Assembly: GCA_023382655.1 (NCBI GenBank)
Contig: JAHDWK010000008.1
Coordinates: 186,001 to 250,000 of the forward strand
DNA length: 64,000 nt
Direction: 5' to 3'
From: Anaerolineae bacterium
GTDB lineage: Bacteria; Chloroflexota; Anaerolineae; Promineifilales; Promineifilaceae
In this document: piece after piece, positions 17,155 to 25,498 of the stretch
Position numbering within the stretch: position 1 is the first letter of the stretch
Layout of the letters: each line of letters begins with the position of its first letter
Notes under the pieces: model-generated
The model's input: only the letters and a program-made list of their open reading frames with translations
The model's database searches: none
Told to the model about the DNA's origin: nothing
Position numbers and translations under genes: made by a program

Positions 17155-18021
17155 ATGAACATCCACCCAGACACAAAAATAGGCACAGTTTTTCTGACGG
17201 TTTCGGACTTTGGCCGGTCACTGCCTTATTACCAGCACAACATCGGCCTGAAGTTGCACCGGCAGGAAGGAGATATGGCTTACCTGGGCACGGGCGAGCG
17301 GGATTTGTTGGCGCTACGGGAACTCCCGTCGGCCACCCGCCCCCAGCGCACCACCGGCCTCTACCACTTTGCTATCCTTGTCCCCTCCCGGTTGGAATTG
17401 GCGCAGACGCTCAAACATCTCATTGACACGGAGACGCGCATTGGCGGCGCGTCTGACCATCTGGTGAGCGAGGCGCTATATCTGTCCGACCCTGATGGCA
17501 ACGGCATCGAGATTTACCGCGACCGGCCACGGAACGAGTGGCCTATTGTCAATGGGCGGATCGAGATGGACACACAGCCGTTTAACGTAGAAAGTGTATT
17601 GGGTGAACTACACGGCCGTGCAGTTCAAAGCCGTGACCTGATCTGGAACGGTCTACACGCCGATGCCGCCATCGGCCACATTCATTTGCACGTGTCCCAT
17701 TTGTCAGAGGCCGAGGCGTTTTACACCCAGGTGCTTGGTTTTGACCTGATCACCCGTTATGGCCCTAGTGCTGCCTTTGTCTCGGCCGGTGGCTACCACC
17801 ATCACATTGGCCTGAATACCTGGGCTGGCGTAGGCGCGCCACCGCCACCACCAGAATCGGTGGGGCTGGACTGGTATGAGATTTTGCTACCGGATGAAGA
17901 AACGTTGATGGACACGGCCGTGCGCCTGCAAAATGCTCACATCCCCACCGAACAGCGCGAAAACGGTCTCTTCCTGCGCGACCCGGCGCAAAACGGCATC
18001 GTCTTGCGTGTGCAGCCATAA
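17155..18021 (+). CDS. VOC-family ring-cleaving dioxygenase/glyoxalase (CatE-like)
   Basis: This 288-residue protein has two vicinal-oxygen-chelate modules (about 8-125 and 165-286). Ligand candidates are His in LYHFAILVP, His in IGHIHLHVS and Glu in the DWYEILLP or NGIEIYRDRP strands. Length and layout match CatE-type catechol 2,3-dioxygenases, which use Fe(II) or Mn(II) to open catechol rings. It sits with yceI, pirin and an FMN reductase under TetR control, a set comparable in function to the catechol/quinone response genes of Bacillus subtilis. There is no strong ribosome site before the ATG. A simple glyoxalase role is also possible. Confidence 0.85.
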   Translation: MNIHPDTKIGTVFLTVSDFGRSLPYYQHNIGLKLHRQEGDMAYLGTGERDLLALRELPSATRPQRTTGLYHFAILVPSRLELAQTLKHLIDTETRIGGASDHLVSEALYLSDPDGNGIEIYRDRPRNEWPIVNGRIEMDTQPFNVESVLGELHGRAVQSRDLIWNGLHADAAIGHIHLHVSHLSEAEAFYTQVLGFDLITRYGPSAAFVSAGGYHHHIGLNTWAGVGAPPPPPESVGLDWYEILLPDEETLMDTAVRLQNAHIPTEQRENGLFLRDPAQNGIVLRVQP

Positions 18022-18054
18022 AGAAGTTCAACTTTTCCAAAAAGTTGAACTTCT
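18022..18054. repeat. Perfect 15-bp hairpin AGAAGTTCAACTTTT
   Basis: The arms 18022-18036 and 18040-18054 are perfectly complementary around a 3-base loop, with no U-tract. It lies between the dioxygenase and pirin genes and may act as an RNA stability or processing element. Confidence 0.75.
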
Positions 18055-18066
18055 GAAAACCGAGTG

Positions 18067-18840
18067 ATGAACATGTTTGACACAGTAATCAGCGGCCTGG
18101 ATACGTCCGGCAACCTACATTTTTATAAAGCGGACACCTTTCCCACCATCCAGCCGATTCACTGGCTGACTTCACACTTTGCGGTAGGTGGCTGGAGTCC
18201 CTTGCAGCGATTAAGCGGGATGTTGACAGCGCATATGACGCAGATTGCGCCACATAACGGCTTCACCTGGCACCCCCATCGTGGCCTGGAAATTTTCACC
18301 TATGTGATTGATGGCGAGGTGTACCACGAGGATACCACCGGTGGGCGCGGCGTCATCCGCGCTGGCGAAGTACAGCGCATGTTTTCCGGCTACTACATCC
18401 AGCATCAGGAACTCAATCGCAGCGATGCCTATGCCCGTGTCATTCAAATCTGGTTTGTGGCCGAGCCGCAGCACATGGGCATACCGGCCCATTACGAGCA
18501 AATCGGTTTGGGTGACATGACGGCACGTTCCGTTGGCGACGCAGTCGTGCGGGACATTATCGGGCCGGCCGGGGGCACAAATGCCCACGTGAATGCCCGC
18601 CTCACCAGCGCCCTGTTACCGCCGGGTGGACAGGCTACCCTGGAAAAGCCACAGCCAGGCGAAGAGTTGTTTTTGTATTTTGTGAATGGTCACGGCCGTT
18701 TCCATTCTCCCACCTATGATGAGACCGTTGGCCTGTATGATGTGGTCCTGGCAAAACCAGATGCGGACACGGCCGTTATCACCGCCGACAGTACCCCCCT
18801 GAATTACCTTTCGTTTTATTTGAAGCCATTTATGTCCTGA
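18067..18840 (+). CDS. Pirin-family protein (quercetinase-like bicupin)
   Basis: This is a pirin of about 257 residues. The first cupin carries the metal site: HPHRGLEIFTYVIDGEVYHED, then FSGYYIQHQELN, which give the three His and one Glu expected for an Fe(II) centre. Some pirins act as quercetin dioxygenases, others as redox-sensitive regulators. The segment AEPQHMGIPAHYEQI and a second cupin complete the family layout. The start is taken as ATG at 18067; 18073 is possible. It is third in the TetR-regulated operon, where an oxidative aromatic-ring function would fit. Confidence 0.9.
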   Translation: MNMFDTVISGLDTSGNLHFYKADTFPTIQPIHWLTSHFAVGGWSPLQRLSGMLTAHMTQIAPHNGFTWHPHRGLEIFTYVIDGEVYHEDTTGGRGVIRAGEVQRMFSGYYIQHQELNRSDAYARVIQIWFVAEPQHMGIPAHYEQIGLGDMTARSVGDAVVRDIIGPAGGTNAHVNARLTSALLPPGGQATLEKPQPGEELFLYFVNGHGRFHSPTYDETVGLYDVVLAKPDADTAVITADSTPLNYLSFYLKPFMS

Positions 18841-18849
18841 GAAAATCGT

Positions 18850-19419
18850 ATGGCCGACCAGACTCATAATCTTCACGTCCTGGGCATTTCTGGTAGTTTG
18901 CGCCAGGGTTCATACAACACAGCATTGCTGCGGGTGGCTGAAGAGTTGCTGCCACCGGGCATGAGCCTGGAGATTGCCAGTTTACATGGCATCCCCTTCT
19001 TTGACGCGGATTTAGAAACGGCAGGTGTCCCGGATACCGTGCTGGCATTTCGGGAGCGTATTCGTCAGGCAGACGCGCTGCTCTTTGCCACACCGGAGTA
19101 CAACTATTCGATCACCGGCGTCTTGAAGAATGCTATTGATTGGGCGTCACGGAACGTACCGGATCGCTCGCCGCTGGATGGCAAGACGGCAGCGTTGATG
19201 GGCGCAGGGGGGCGTTATGGCACACTGCGGGCGCAACTGCATCTGCGCGAGATTTTGCAGCATAACGATATTGCCGTGCTGCCCCACCCCCAGTTGATGA
19301 TCCCCTTTGCCCGGCAGCAGTTTGACGCCGACGGCCGTCTCACGGATGACGACACCCGCCAACGCCTGCAACGCCTTCTGCTGGCGCTGCAAGGGTGGAC
19401 ACAACGCTTTCAACAGTAA
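18850..19419 (+). CDS. NADPH-dependent FMN reductase (quinone/azo reductase-like)
   Basis: This 189-residue flavodoxin-like enzyme has the FMN phosphate loop GISGSLRQGSYN at the N-terminus, ATPEYNYSITGVLKNAIDWASR in the middle and the MGAGGRYGTLRAQLHLREIL segment, all typical of the ChrR/YieF/SsuE-like branch. It reduces quinones, chromate or azo dyes by two electrons with NAD(P)H. It ends the TetR-controlled operon, 9 bases after pirin. A terminator follows. The combination suggests removal of quinones and catechols. Confidence 0.92.
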   Translation: MADQTHNLHVLGISGSLRQGSYNTALLRVAEELLPPGMSLEIASLHGIPFFDADLETAGVPDTVLAFRERIRQADALLFATPEYNYSITGVLKNAIDWASRNVPDRSPLDGKTAALMGAGGRYGTLRAQLHLREILQHNDIAVLPHPQLMIPFARQQFDADGRLTDDDTRQRLQRLLLALQGWTQRFQQ

Positions 19420-19420
19420 G

Positions 19421-19446
19421 AAAAGCAGCGATCGGCTGCCTTTTTC
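19421..19446 (+). terminator. Rho-independent terminator after the FMN reductase
   Basis: GCAGC and GCTGC pair around GATCG, flanked by an A-run on the left and CTTTTTCTT on the right. The stem is short (5 bp), so it is moderate in strength. Confidence 0.6.
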
Positions 19447-19815
19447 TTAAACTCCCCTTAAGACCCCCACAAACTACCCTTAAAGGCTCACCGTCTGGCT
19501 TCTGCTATGCTGTTGACAGTATTGGTAGTCGCATTCTCAAAAGGAACGGCAAAAAAAGCCTTCCTTTGAGAATGCGAAGACAAAACCGGAGGTGATGACT
19601 GACGTATAACAACATATTGTTGGCCTATACCGGGGGAGGTTCAGACATCCGCCTCTGGTTAATCTGAAACTTACACACACTTTTTTGATGTCATCTGTCT
19701 GAGAACCACCTTGTAGAGGACCGCCTCCTGGAGGGCTACCTCGTAGAGACCCATCTCTTGGGCAGGAGCCAATTGACTGAAATCCGTTAAATTTGTTTTC
19801 CTCCTCCTACACACA
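19447..19815 (+). ncRNA. Unassigned structured intergenic region with hairpins and a 15-nt imperfect repeat
   Basis: No protein gene is supported here. At about 19527-19578 a long hairpin pairs CGCATTCTCAAA with TTTGAGAATGCG. A ribosome-site-like GGAGGTGATGACTGA follows at about 19588, giving at most a 4-codon peptide. Then come CAACA-TAT-TGTTG inside GTATA...TATAC, and TTCAGA...TCTGAA around 19638-19670. From 19695 to about 19764 the sequence has a 15-base period (CCTNNNNAGG-like units). In one open frame (19692-19790, no start codon) this reads as pentads such as HLVED, RLLEG, YLVET, HLLGR. It ends before the hairpin at 19816. It may be a leader RNA or a decayed pentad-repeat gene. Confidence 0.35.
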
Positions 19816-19858
19816 GGAAACGGCCGTCACCATCCCCGGTGACGGCCGTTTCCCTTTT
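19816..19858 (+). terminator. Strong hairpin terminator with ACGGCCGT in both arms
   Basis: GGAAACGGCCGTCACC (19816-19831) and GGTGACGGCCGTTTCC (19838-19853) pair perfectly over 16 bp around ATCCCC, followed by CTTTTTCC. It closes the structured region, which supports that region being transcribed. Confidence 0.75.
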
Positions 19859-19935
19859 TCCGCCGTTTCCCTTTTCCCCTACTCTTTTAGCGAATCTTTC
19901 ACCGTTTTCTTTATCGGCAAACGGCCGTGCCCGGT

Positions 19936-19941
19936 TATAAT
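19936..19941 (+). promoter_or_regulatory. TATAAT -10 element before the second histidine kinase
   Basis: A consensus TATAAT lies 33 bases before the ATG at 19975. No good -35 box is seen at the right distance. Confidence 0.5.
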
Positions 19942-19974
19942 GCCCTGTGTGTCCGCGTATAAAGAGTAAAGCGC

Positions 19975-21720
19975 ATGAAAAAAGTTCTCATCACCCTCAG
20001 TCTGGTCATTCCCATTAGCCTACTTATTCTGTTTTGGCTATTCCCTGAATCAGACCCGATGTGGCACCAGCCGCTGCTCCATTTTTACCTGGTCACGTTT
20101 TTCACCTTTGCGGCCGTGGTGGTGGCGGTGTTCACGGCCGTGTCCCTGGGTGAGACCAGCCAACCACGCCATCAACTGCTGGCGACGGCCTTTGCCGCTA
20201 TGGGCGCTCTGTTTATTGTGCATGGCGTGACCACACCGCAGGCCATCATTTTCACCTCGAATCCTGGTATTCGCTGGGCGGCCTGGCTGACGTTGTTTGT
20301 GGGCGGGCTGATTTTTGCGGTGGCGGCGCTGGATACACCGCAACGGCCGTTGCGCCTGCGCTCCCTGCATATCATCAACCTGGCGCTGGTGCTGTTTTGT
20401 GTTGGCTTTTATCTCATCGTCGCCTTTGCTCCTGACATGTTAACACGCATTGACGAACAAGCCGGCCCCTGGCATGAACAGGTCGTGACGCTGGCGACGT
20501 TTGCCTTCTGGCTGTTTGCGGCGGTGCGGCTCACGCGCACCTGGCAGCAAACAGATGACCGTGTGGATGGCACCATGGCGCTGCTCGCCGCCTGGCTGAC
20601 CATTGGCACGGTGAGTTTACACGCCTTCCCACTCTGGCATTGGAGTTGGTGGCTGTATCATGTTTATTTGTTGGCGGGTGTGGTCACGGCCGTAACCGTG
20701 CTGGTGCTGAAATATGAACAACTGCGCCGCTTCCGGCTCACCTACTACTACGCCGCCATTGGCCTTATTCTCACCGCCGGGGTGGCGCTGCTGGCGTCGC
20801 ACCTGTTTTCGCGCATGGTGGAGGGGTACCTGGTGCATCAGATTGCGGAGTCGGAAATGATCACGGCCGTCGTCCGGGCACGGCTCAATGGGCTGTTGGC
20901 CGCTGGTTTTTCGATGGGGCTGCTTTACTTGCTCATGCTCATTGTGGTCAACCGGGCCGACCGGCTGATTACCGAACGCAATAACCAACTGGCGCAGGCG
21001 TATGCCGATTTGCAGGCGGCCGAAGCGATGCGCGACGATCTGACCGATATGGTGGTACACGATTTGCGTTCCCCGCTGACCTCTATCAAGCTCAGTCTGG
21101 AACTGTTGGACAGAAGTCCCACTGATCCCCAAAAAGACAAACAACTGCTGACGCGCTCCAAAACGGCCGTCACCCAAATGATGGGCCTGATCAACCAACT
21201 GCTGGACGTGGCCCGGTTGGAAACGGGCCAGCTTGAACTCAACCGGGAACCCATGCAAATTTTCCAACTGCTACAAGAAAAAGCGGCCCTTTTTGCCCCG
21301 CAAACGGAGAGCAGCCAGAAACAGATTAAGGTGCAAACCGGTGATGGTCTGCCGTTGGTTACGGCCGACGGCGAATTGATTGGCCGCGTATTGGATAATT
21401 TAATCGGCAATGCATTGAAATATACGGAGCGCGGCGGGCACATCTGGCTCACGGCCGTGCCCACCGATGACTGTCTCACCGTGCAAGTGCGCGATGACGG
21501 CGAAGGCATTACCCCCATCGCCGCCGCCCGCATCTTTGACAAGTTCTATCAGGTGAAAGATGAAAGCGGCAAACCGCTGCGGCGGGGCACCGGCCTGGGG
21601 CTGACCTTTTGTAAACTGGTGGTGGAAGCCCATCACGGCCGTATCTGGGTAGAAAGCACCCCCGGCCAGGGCAGCGCGTTTTTCTTCTCTCTCCCCCTCT
21701 CCCCTCGTCAGGTTGTGTAG
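19975..21720 (+). CDS. Membrane sensor histidine kinase
   Basis: This 581-residue kinase has an N-terminal region with about eight membrane helices (to residue 320) containing HGVTTPQAI, and ends in a further helix before a short coiled coil (ERNNQLAQAYADLQAAEAMRDD). The core has MVVHDLRSPL with His362, NLIGNALKYTERGG (N-box), VRDDGEGI, FDKFYQVKDESG, GTGLGLTFCKLVVEAHHG and ESTPGQGSAFFFSLP. No response regulator is adjacent. The ABC exporter pair begins 49 bases downstream and could be its regulatory output. GAGTAAAGCGC before the ATG gives only a weak ribosome site. Confidence 0.88.
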   Translation: MKKVLITLSLVIPISLLILFWLFPESDPMWHQPLLHFYLVTFFTFAAVVVAVFTAVSLGETSQPRHQLLATAFAAMGALFIVHGVTTPQAIIFTSNPGIRWAAWLTLFVGGLIFAVAALDTPQRPLRLRSLHIINLALVLFCVGFYLIVAFAPDMLTRIDEQAGPWHEQVVTLATFAFWLFAAVRLTRTWQQTDDRVDGTMALLAAWLTIGTVSLHAFPLWHWSWWLYHVYLLAGVVTAVTVLVLKYEQLRRFRLTYYYAAIGLILTAGVALLASHLFSRMVEGYLVHQIAESEMITAVVRARLNGLLAAGFSMGLLYLLMLIVVNRADRLITERNNQLAQAYADLQAAEAMRDDLTDMVVHDLRSPLTSIKLSLELLDRSPTDPQKDKQLLTRSKTAVTQMMGLINQLLDVARLETGQLELNREPMQIFQLLQEKAALFAPQTESSQKQIKVQTGDGLPLVTADGELIGRVLDNLIGNALKYTERGGHIWLTAVPTDDCLTVQVRDDGEGITPIAAARIFDKFYQVKDESGKPLRRGTGLGLTFCKLVVEAHHGRIWVESTPGQGSAFFFSLPLSPRQVV

Positions 21721-21729
21721 GGACGACCC

Positions 21730-21760
21730 TTGTGGCAGCAAAAACAAAGAACCCTATAAT
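21730..21760 (+). promoter_or_regulatory. Promoter giving a near-leaderless ABC transcript
   Basis: TATAAT at 21755-21760 lies 8 bases before the ATG at 21769, with TTGTGG about 19 bases upstream of it. If it is used, the transcript would begin at or next to the start codon. Confidence 0.5.
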
Positions 21761-21768
21761 CGTTAACT

Positions 21769-23544
21769 ATGCAAAAGCAAAATGATCGCCAGTTGTTATG
21801 GCGCAGCATGGGGTATTTACGGCCGTACAGCCAACTCCAATTCGGCATCTACGGCACAATGGTTCTCATCAACTTAATCAACGTCCTGGTGCCACAACTC
21901 ATCCGGTGGGGGATTGACGAGGGCATCTACAGCAGCAATCTGGCGCTGTTAGGCTGGGCTTCCGCCCTGCTGCTGGCCATCACGTTGGTCAAAGGTGTCT
22001 TCATCTACTACCAGGGGCAATGGACCGAACTTGCCTCGCAAAACGTCGCCTACGACCTGCGCAACGCCCTGCTGCAAAAGCTCTCCACCCTCTCCTTCTC
22101 CTTCCATGATCGCAGCGAAAGCGGGCAAATCCTGTCCCGCGCCATGCAAGACGTGGAGCGCATCCGTTTCCTGACGGGACGGGCCATTTTGCGGTTGGTA
22201 GAGGGGAGCATGTTGATATTGTTCACGGCCGTCATCCTGCTCTGGATGAACCCCACCCTCGGTTTCCTCATCCTGCTCACCCTGCCCCTCCTCATGCACC
22301 GCGCCTACCACTTTGGGCGGCAGTTTCGCCCCCTCTCCTTCAAAATTCAAGACCAATTGGGCAACCTCACTACCCAACTGGAACAAAACCTGCGCGGCGC
22401 CCGCATCGTCAAAGCGTTCGCCCAGGAACAGGCGGAAATCAAACGATTTGACGAGGAAAACGAACGCTGGTTTTCCCTCTCCGCCGAATCCGCGCGGGTG
22501 CAGGCCATCCAGGCCCCCATGCTGGACATGATCGCCAATTGGGGCACCGTCTTCATCTTCTGGTATGGCGGGTGGCTGGTTATCCAGGGGCAACTCACAT
22601 TGGGCGAATTAGTCGCCTTCACCACTTACCTGGCCATGCTGGTACGCCCTATTCGCCTGATGGGGCGCATCATCCCCATCCTGGCGATTGCTTCCTCCGC
22701 CGCCGAGCGCGTTTTTGCTATTCTGGACACGCCGGTGGAGATTGCCGATGATCCGGCGTCACGGCCGTTGCCCCGCCTGCAAGGGCAGGTGCAATTTGAC
22801 GACGTTTCCTTCGCCTATCAAGGCGGCCGTTCCGTGTTGCACAACGTCTCCTTTACGGCCGAACCGGGCCAGATGGTCGCCCTCATCGGCGCCACCGGCT
22901 CCGGCAAATCTACCATCATCAACCTGCTGGCCCGCTTTTATGAACCCACAGCCGGGCGCATCACCGTAGACGGCATAGACATCCAACAGGCTACCATCTA
23001 CTCCCTGCGCAGCCAGATAGGCTTCGTCATGCAAGACACCTTGCTTTTTGCCGCCACCATCCGCGACAACATCACCTTTGGCCGCCCCGACGCCAACGAA
23101 GCCGACATCATCCAGGCCGCCAAAGACGCCCAGGCGCACGACTTCATCATGGCTACGCCCGACGGCTACGACACCTACGTCGGCGAACGGGGCATCACCC
23201 TCTCCGGCGGCCAAAAGCAGCGGCTGGCCATCGCCCGCGCCCTGCTCACCGACCCGCGCATCCTCATCCTGGACGACGCCACCGCCAGCGTAGACACGCA
23301 AACAGAGCGGCTCATCCAGCAAGCGCTGGAACGGCTCATGGCCGGGCGCACCACCTTCGTCATCGCCCACCGCCTGAGTACCGTGCAGCGCGCCGATCTG
23401 ATCTTGCTGCTGGCGCACGGCCGTGTCGCCACCCAGGGCACCCACGAATCATTGTTAGCTACCTCTCCCCTCTATCGCCAGATTTGCGAGACGCAAATGA
23501 ATATGGAATCACAAGGAGAACAAATCGTGATGCGTGATGCGTGA
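21769..23544 (+). CDS. ABC exporter subunit with partly degenerate ATPase site
   Basis: This 591-residue half-transporter has six membrane helices (about 20-300), then an ATPase with Walker A GATGSGKST (Lys380), Q-loop VMQDTLLF, signature LSGGQKQR, Walker B ILILDDATASVD with Asp503 in place of the catalytic Glu, and an intact switch His534 (VIAHRLST). The replaced Glu suggests the weak half of a heterodimer whose strong half is the next gene. Its final residues IVMRDA come from a GTGATGCGTGATGCGTGA heptamer array that has run into the coding end. No ribosome site is visible, in line with a leaderless start. Confidence 0.9.
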   Translation: MQKQNDRQLLWRSMGYLRPYSQLQFGIYGTMVLINLINVLVPQLIRWGIDEGIYSSNLALLGWASALLLAITLVKGVFIYYQGQWTELASQNVAYDLRNALLQKLSTLSFSFHDRSESGQILSRAMQDVERIRFLTGRAILRLVEGSMLILFTAVILLWMNPTLGFLILLTLPLLMHRAYHFGRQFRPLSFKIQDQLGNLTTQLEQNLRGARIVKAFAQEQAEIKRFDEENERWFSLSAESARVQAIQAPMLDMIANWGTVFIFWYGGWLVIQGQLTLGELVAFTTYLAMLVRPIRLMGRIIPILAIASSAAERVFAILDTPVEIADDPASRPLPRLQGQVQFDDVSFAYQGGRSVLHNVSFTAEPGQMVALIGATGSGKSTIINLLARFYEPTAGRITVDGIDIQQATIYSLRSQIGFVMQDTLLFAATIRDNITFGRPDANEADIIQAAKDAQAHDFIMATPDGYDTYVGERGITLSGGQKQRLAIARALLTDPRILILDDATASVDTQTERLIQQALERLMAGRTTFVIAHRLSTVQRADLILLLAHGRVATQGTHESLLATSPLYRQICETQMNMESQGEQIVMRDA

Positions 23545-23580
23545 GGTCTTTCCGGTCACGCATCACGCATCACGCATCAA
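23524..23580. repeat. GCGTGAT/ATCACGC heptamer hairpin
   Basis: GTGATGC-GTGATGC-GTGAG is followed by TCACGCA-TCACGCA-TCACGCA-TCAA. The array supplies the stop codon of the upstream subunit gene and separates it from its partner. Confidence 0.85.
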
Positions 23581-23600
23581 AAAATGGAGACCATCAACCC

Positions 23601-25424
23601 ATGAGTTTTAGCTTTAGCCCCGGCATTGGCCCGCGCAGCGCCATTGAGCAGTTTGGGCAGGAACCAAAGGACGGCCGTTACTTTGACAAAGGGGTGGTCA
23701 AGGGGATGCTGGCCTTTGTACGGCCGTATCGCCGCAAAATGGTCGCGGCCATCCTCTTCATGCTCTTTGCCACCGGCTTCACCCTGCTCACCCCGTACCT
23801 GATCAAAGTCGCCATTGACGAACACATCACCATCGGCGACACCGCCGGGTTGACGCGCCTGGCCGTCATCATCGCCGTCTGCTACCTGGGACTGTACATC
23901 ACCACTGCCGGGCAGGAGTATTACCTGGGTTGGGTCTCCCAGCGGGTGCTGACCGATGTGCGCGCCACCCTGTTTGCCCATTTGCAGCGCCTTTCCCTCA
24001 GCTACCACGACCGCACCATCATCGGCGTTACCGTCTCCCGCGTCATCAACGACGTAGCCGCCATCAACGACCTGCTGACGCAGGGCCTCATCACCCTCAT
24101 CGGCGATTTGCTGGTGTTGGTGGGCATTATCGCCATCATGCTCTCCATGAGTCCGCAGTTGGCGCTGTACACCTTTGCCGTACTGCCCCTGATGATAGTG
24201 GCGACCATCTGGTTTTCGCGCAGCGCCCAGGGCGTCTTCCGGCTGACCCGCCGACGGGTGGCCGCGCTGGTGGGCAATCTGGCCGAAAACATCAACGGGA
24301 TGCGGGTGATCCAGGCATTTGCGCAGGAAACGGCCGTGGAAAACCAGTTCGACGAGGTAAACGACGCCAACCGCCGCGCCCACGTGGAAGCGATGCGGCT
24401 CTCTTTTATCTTCCTGCCGACCATTGAGTTTTTAGGGGTGCTGGCGACGGCCGTTGTCCTCTACTTTGGCGGGCGGGCGGTAGCTGCCGACCAGATGACG
24501 TTAGGCGTCATGGTCGCTTTCATCGCTTACGTCACCCGCTTTTTCCAGCCCATCCAGGAACTCAGCCGCATCTACACCACCATGCAATCCGCCATGGCCG
24601 GTGGTGAACAGGTACTCAAGCTGCTGGGCACCCAGCCGGATGTGGTAGATGCGCCGGACGCCACCGAAATGCCCCCTGTAACCGGCACGATTGAGCTAGA
24701 AGAGGTTTCCTTCCGCTACCGCGCCGACAGCCCGGAGATTTTACATCAGGTGTCCCTCTCCATTGCGCCGGGGCAAACGGTGGCGCTGGTGGGGCCAACG
24801 GGGGCGGGCAAAACCACCGTCGCCAATGTGATCGCTCGTTTTTATGATGTCAGTGACGGCCGTGTCACCATTGACGGCCTGGATGTGCGCTCTGTGACCC
24901 AGGCCTCCTTACACCAACAGTTTGGCCTGGTGCCCCAAGACCCGTTTCTCTTCGCCGGCAGCATTGCCGACAACATCCGCTTTGGCCACGCCGAGGCCAC
25001 ACTAGAAGACGTGCAAGCTGCCGCCGAACTGGCCAACGCCGCCGAATTCATCGCCGTGCTGCCCAACGGGTATGACACCAAAATCCTGGAAGGGGCGGCG
25101 AATTTATCGGTGGGGCAGCGGCAGCTTTTGTGCATTGCCCGCGCCGCGTTAGTGAACCCGCGCATCCTGATGTTGGACGAGGCCACCGCCAGTGTGGACA
25201 CGGTGACGGAGGTGTTAATCCAGCAGGCATTGGAACGGCTCATGCACGGCCGTACCGCCATCGTCATTGCCCACCGGCTGAGCACCATTCGGAATGCGGA
25301 TGTGATTTGTGTGCTGGCGGACGGCCGTATCATCGAACAAGGCAGCCACGATGAGTTAATGGCGCAATCCGGCCTTTACCGTGATTTGTATGAGCGGCAG
25401 TATGGGGGGAATGGGAATCTGTGA
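23601..25424 (+). CDS. ABC exporter subunit, catalytic half
   Basis: This 607-residue half-transporter has a complete site: Walker A GPTGAGKTT with Lys404, Q-loop LVPQDPFLF, signature LSVGQRQL, and Walker B ILMLDEATASVD with Asp526 and Glu527, then VIAHRLSTI. The membrane domain spans about residues 45-330. The start is placed at ATG 23601, with GGAGA about 10 bases upstream; an earlier in-frame ATG at 23541 would only translate the heptamer array (SRITHHAS). With the preceding subunit it forms the second heterodimeric exporter of the window. Its cargo is unknown. Confidence 0.92.
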   Translation: MSFSFSPGIGPRSAIEQFGQEPKDGRYFDKGVVKGMLAFVRPYRRKMVAAILFMLFATGFTLLTPYLIKVAIDEHITIGDTAGLTRLAVIIAVCYLGLYITTAGQEYYLGWVSQRVLTDVRATLFAHLQRLSLSYHDRTIIGVTVSRVINDVAAINDLLTQGLITLIGDLLVLVGIIAIMLSMSPQLALYTFAVLPLMIVATIWFSRSAQGVFRLTRRRVAALVGNLAENINGMRVIQAFAQETAVENQFDEVNDANRRAHVEAMRLSFIFLPTIEFLGVLATAVVLYFGGRAVAADQMTLGVMVAFIAYVTRFFQPIQELSRIYTTMQSAMAGGEQVLKLLGTQPDVVDAPDATEMPPVTGTIELEEVSFRYRADSPEILHQVSLSIAPGQTVALVGPTGAGKTTVANVIARFYDVSDGRVTIDGLDVRSVTQASLHQQFGLVPQDPFLFAGSIADNIRFGHAEATLEDVQAAAELANAAEFIAVLPNGYDTKILEGAANLSVGQRQLLCIARAALVNPRILMLDEATASVDTVTEVLIQQALERLMHGRTAIVIAHRLSTIRNADVICVLADGRIIEQGSHDELMAQSGLYRDLYERQYGGNGNL

Positions 25425-25498
25425 ACCGTAATCTGTGAACCGTAATCCGTAACCCGTGAACCGTAATCGGATTACGAATCACGGATTACGGGTTACGC
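25421..25498. repeat. CCGTAATC heptamer hairpin between convergent genes
   Basis: Units such as GTGAACC-GTAATCT-GTGAACC-GTAATCC-GTAACCC are followed by GGATTAC-GAATCAC-GGATTAC-GGGTTAC. It lies between the ABC gene and the convergent LuxR gene, a natural place for a two-way terminator. Confidence 0.85.

Noticed and set aside
19447..19815. A known riboswitch or tmRNA in the structured region
   Set aside because: None of the consensus motifs that I know (cobalamin box, TPP, SAM, c-di-GMP, tmRNA tag) was visible; left as unassigned.
23541..23600. Upstream extension of the second ABC subunit (SRITHHAS)
   Set aside because: It is translation of a heptamer array; the ATG at 23601 has a ribosome site and gives a normal N-terminus.
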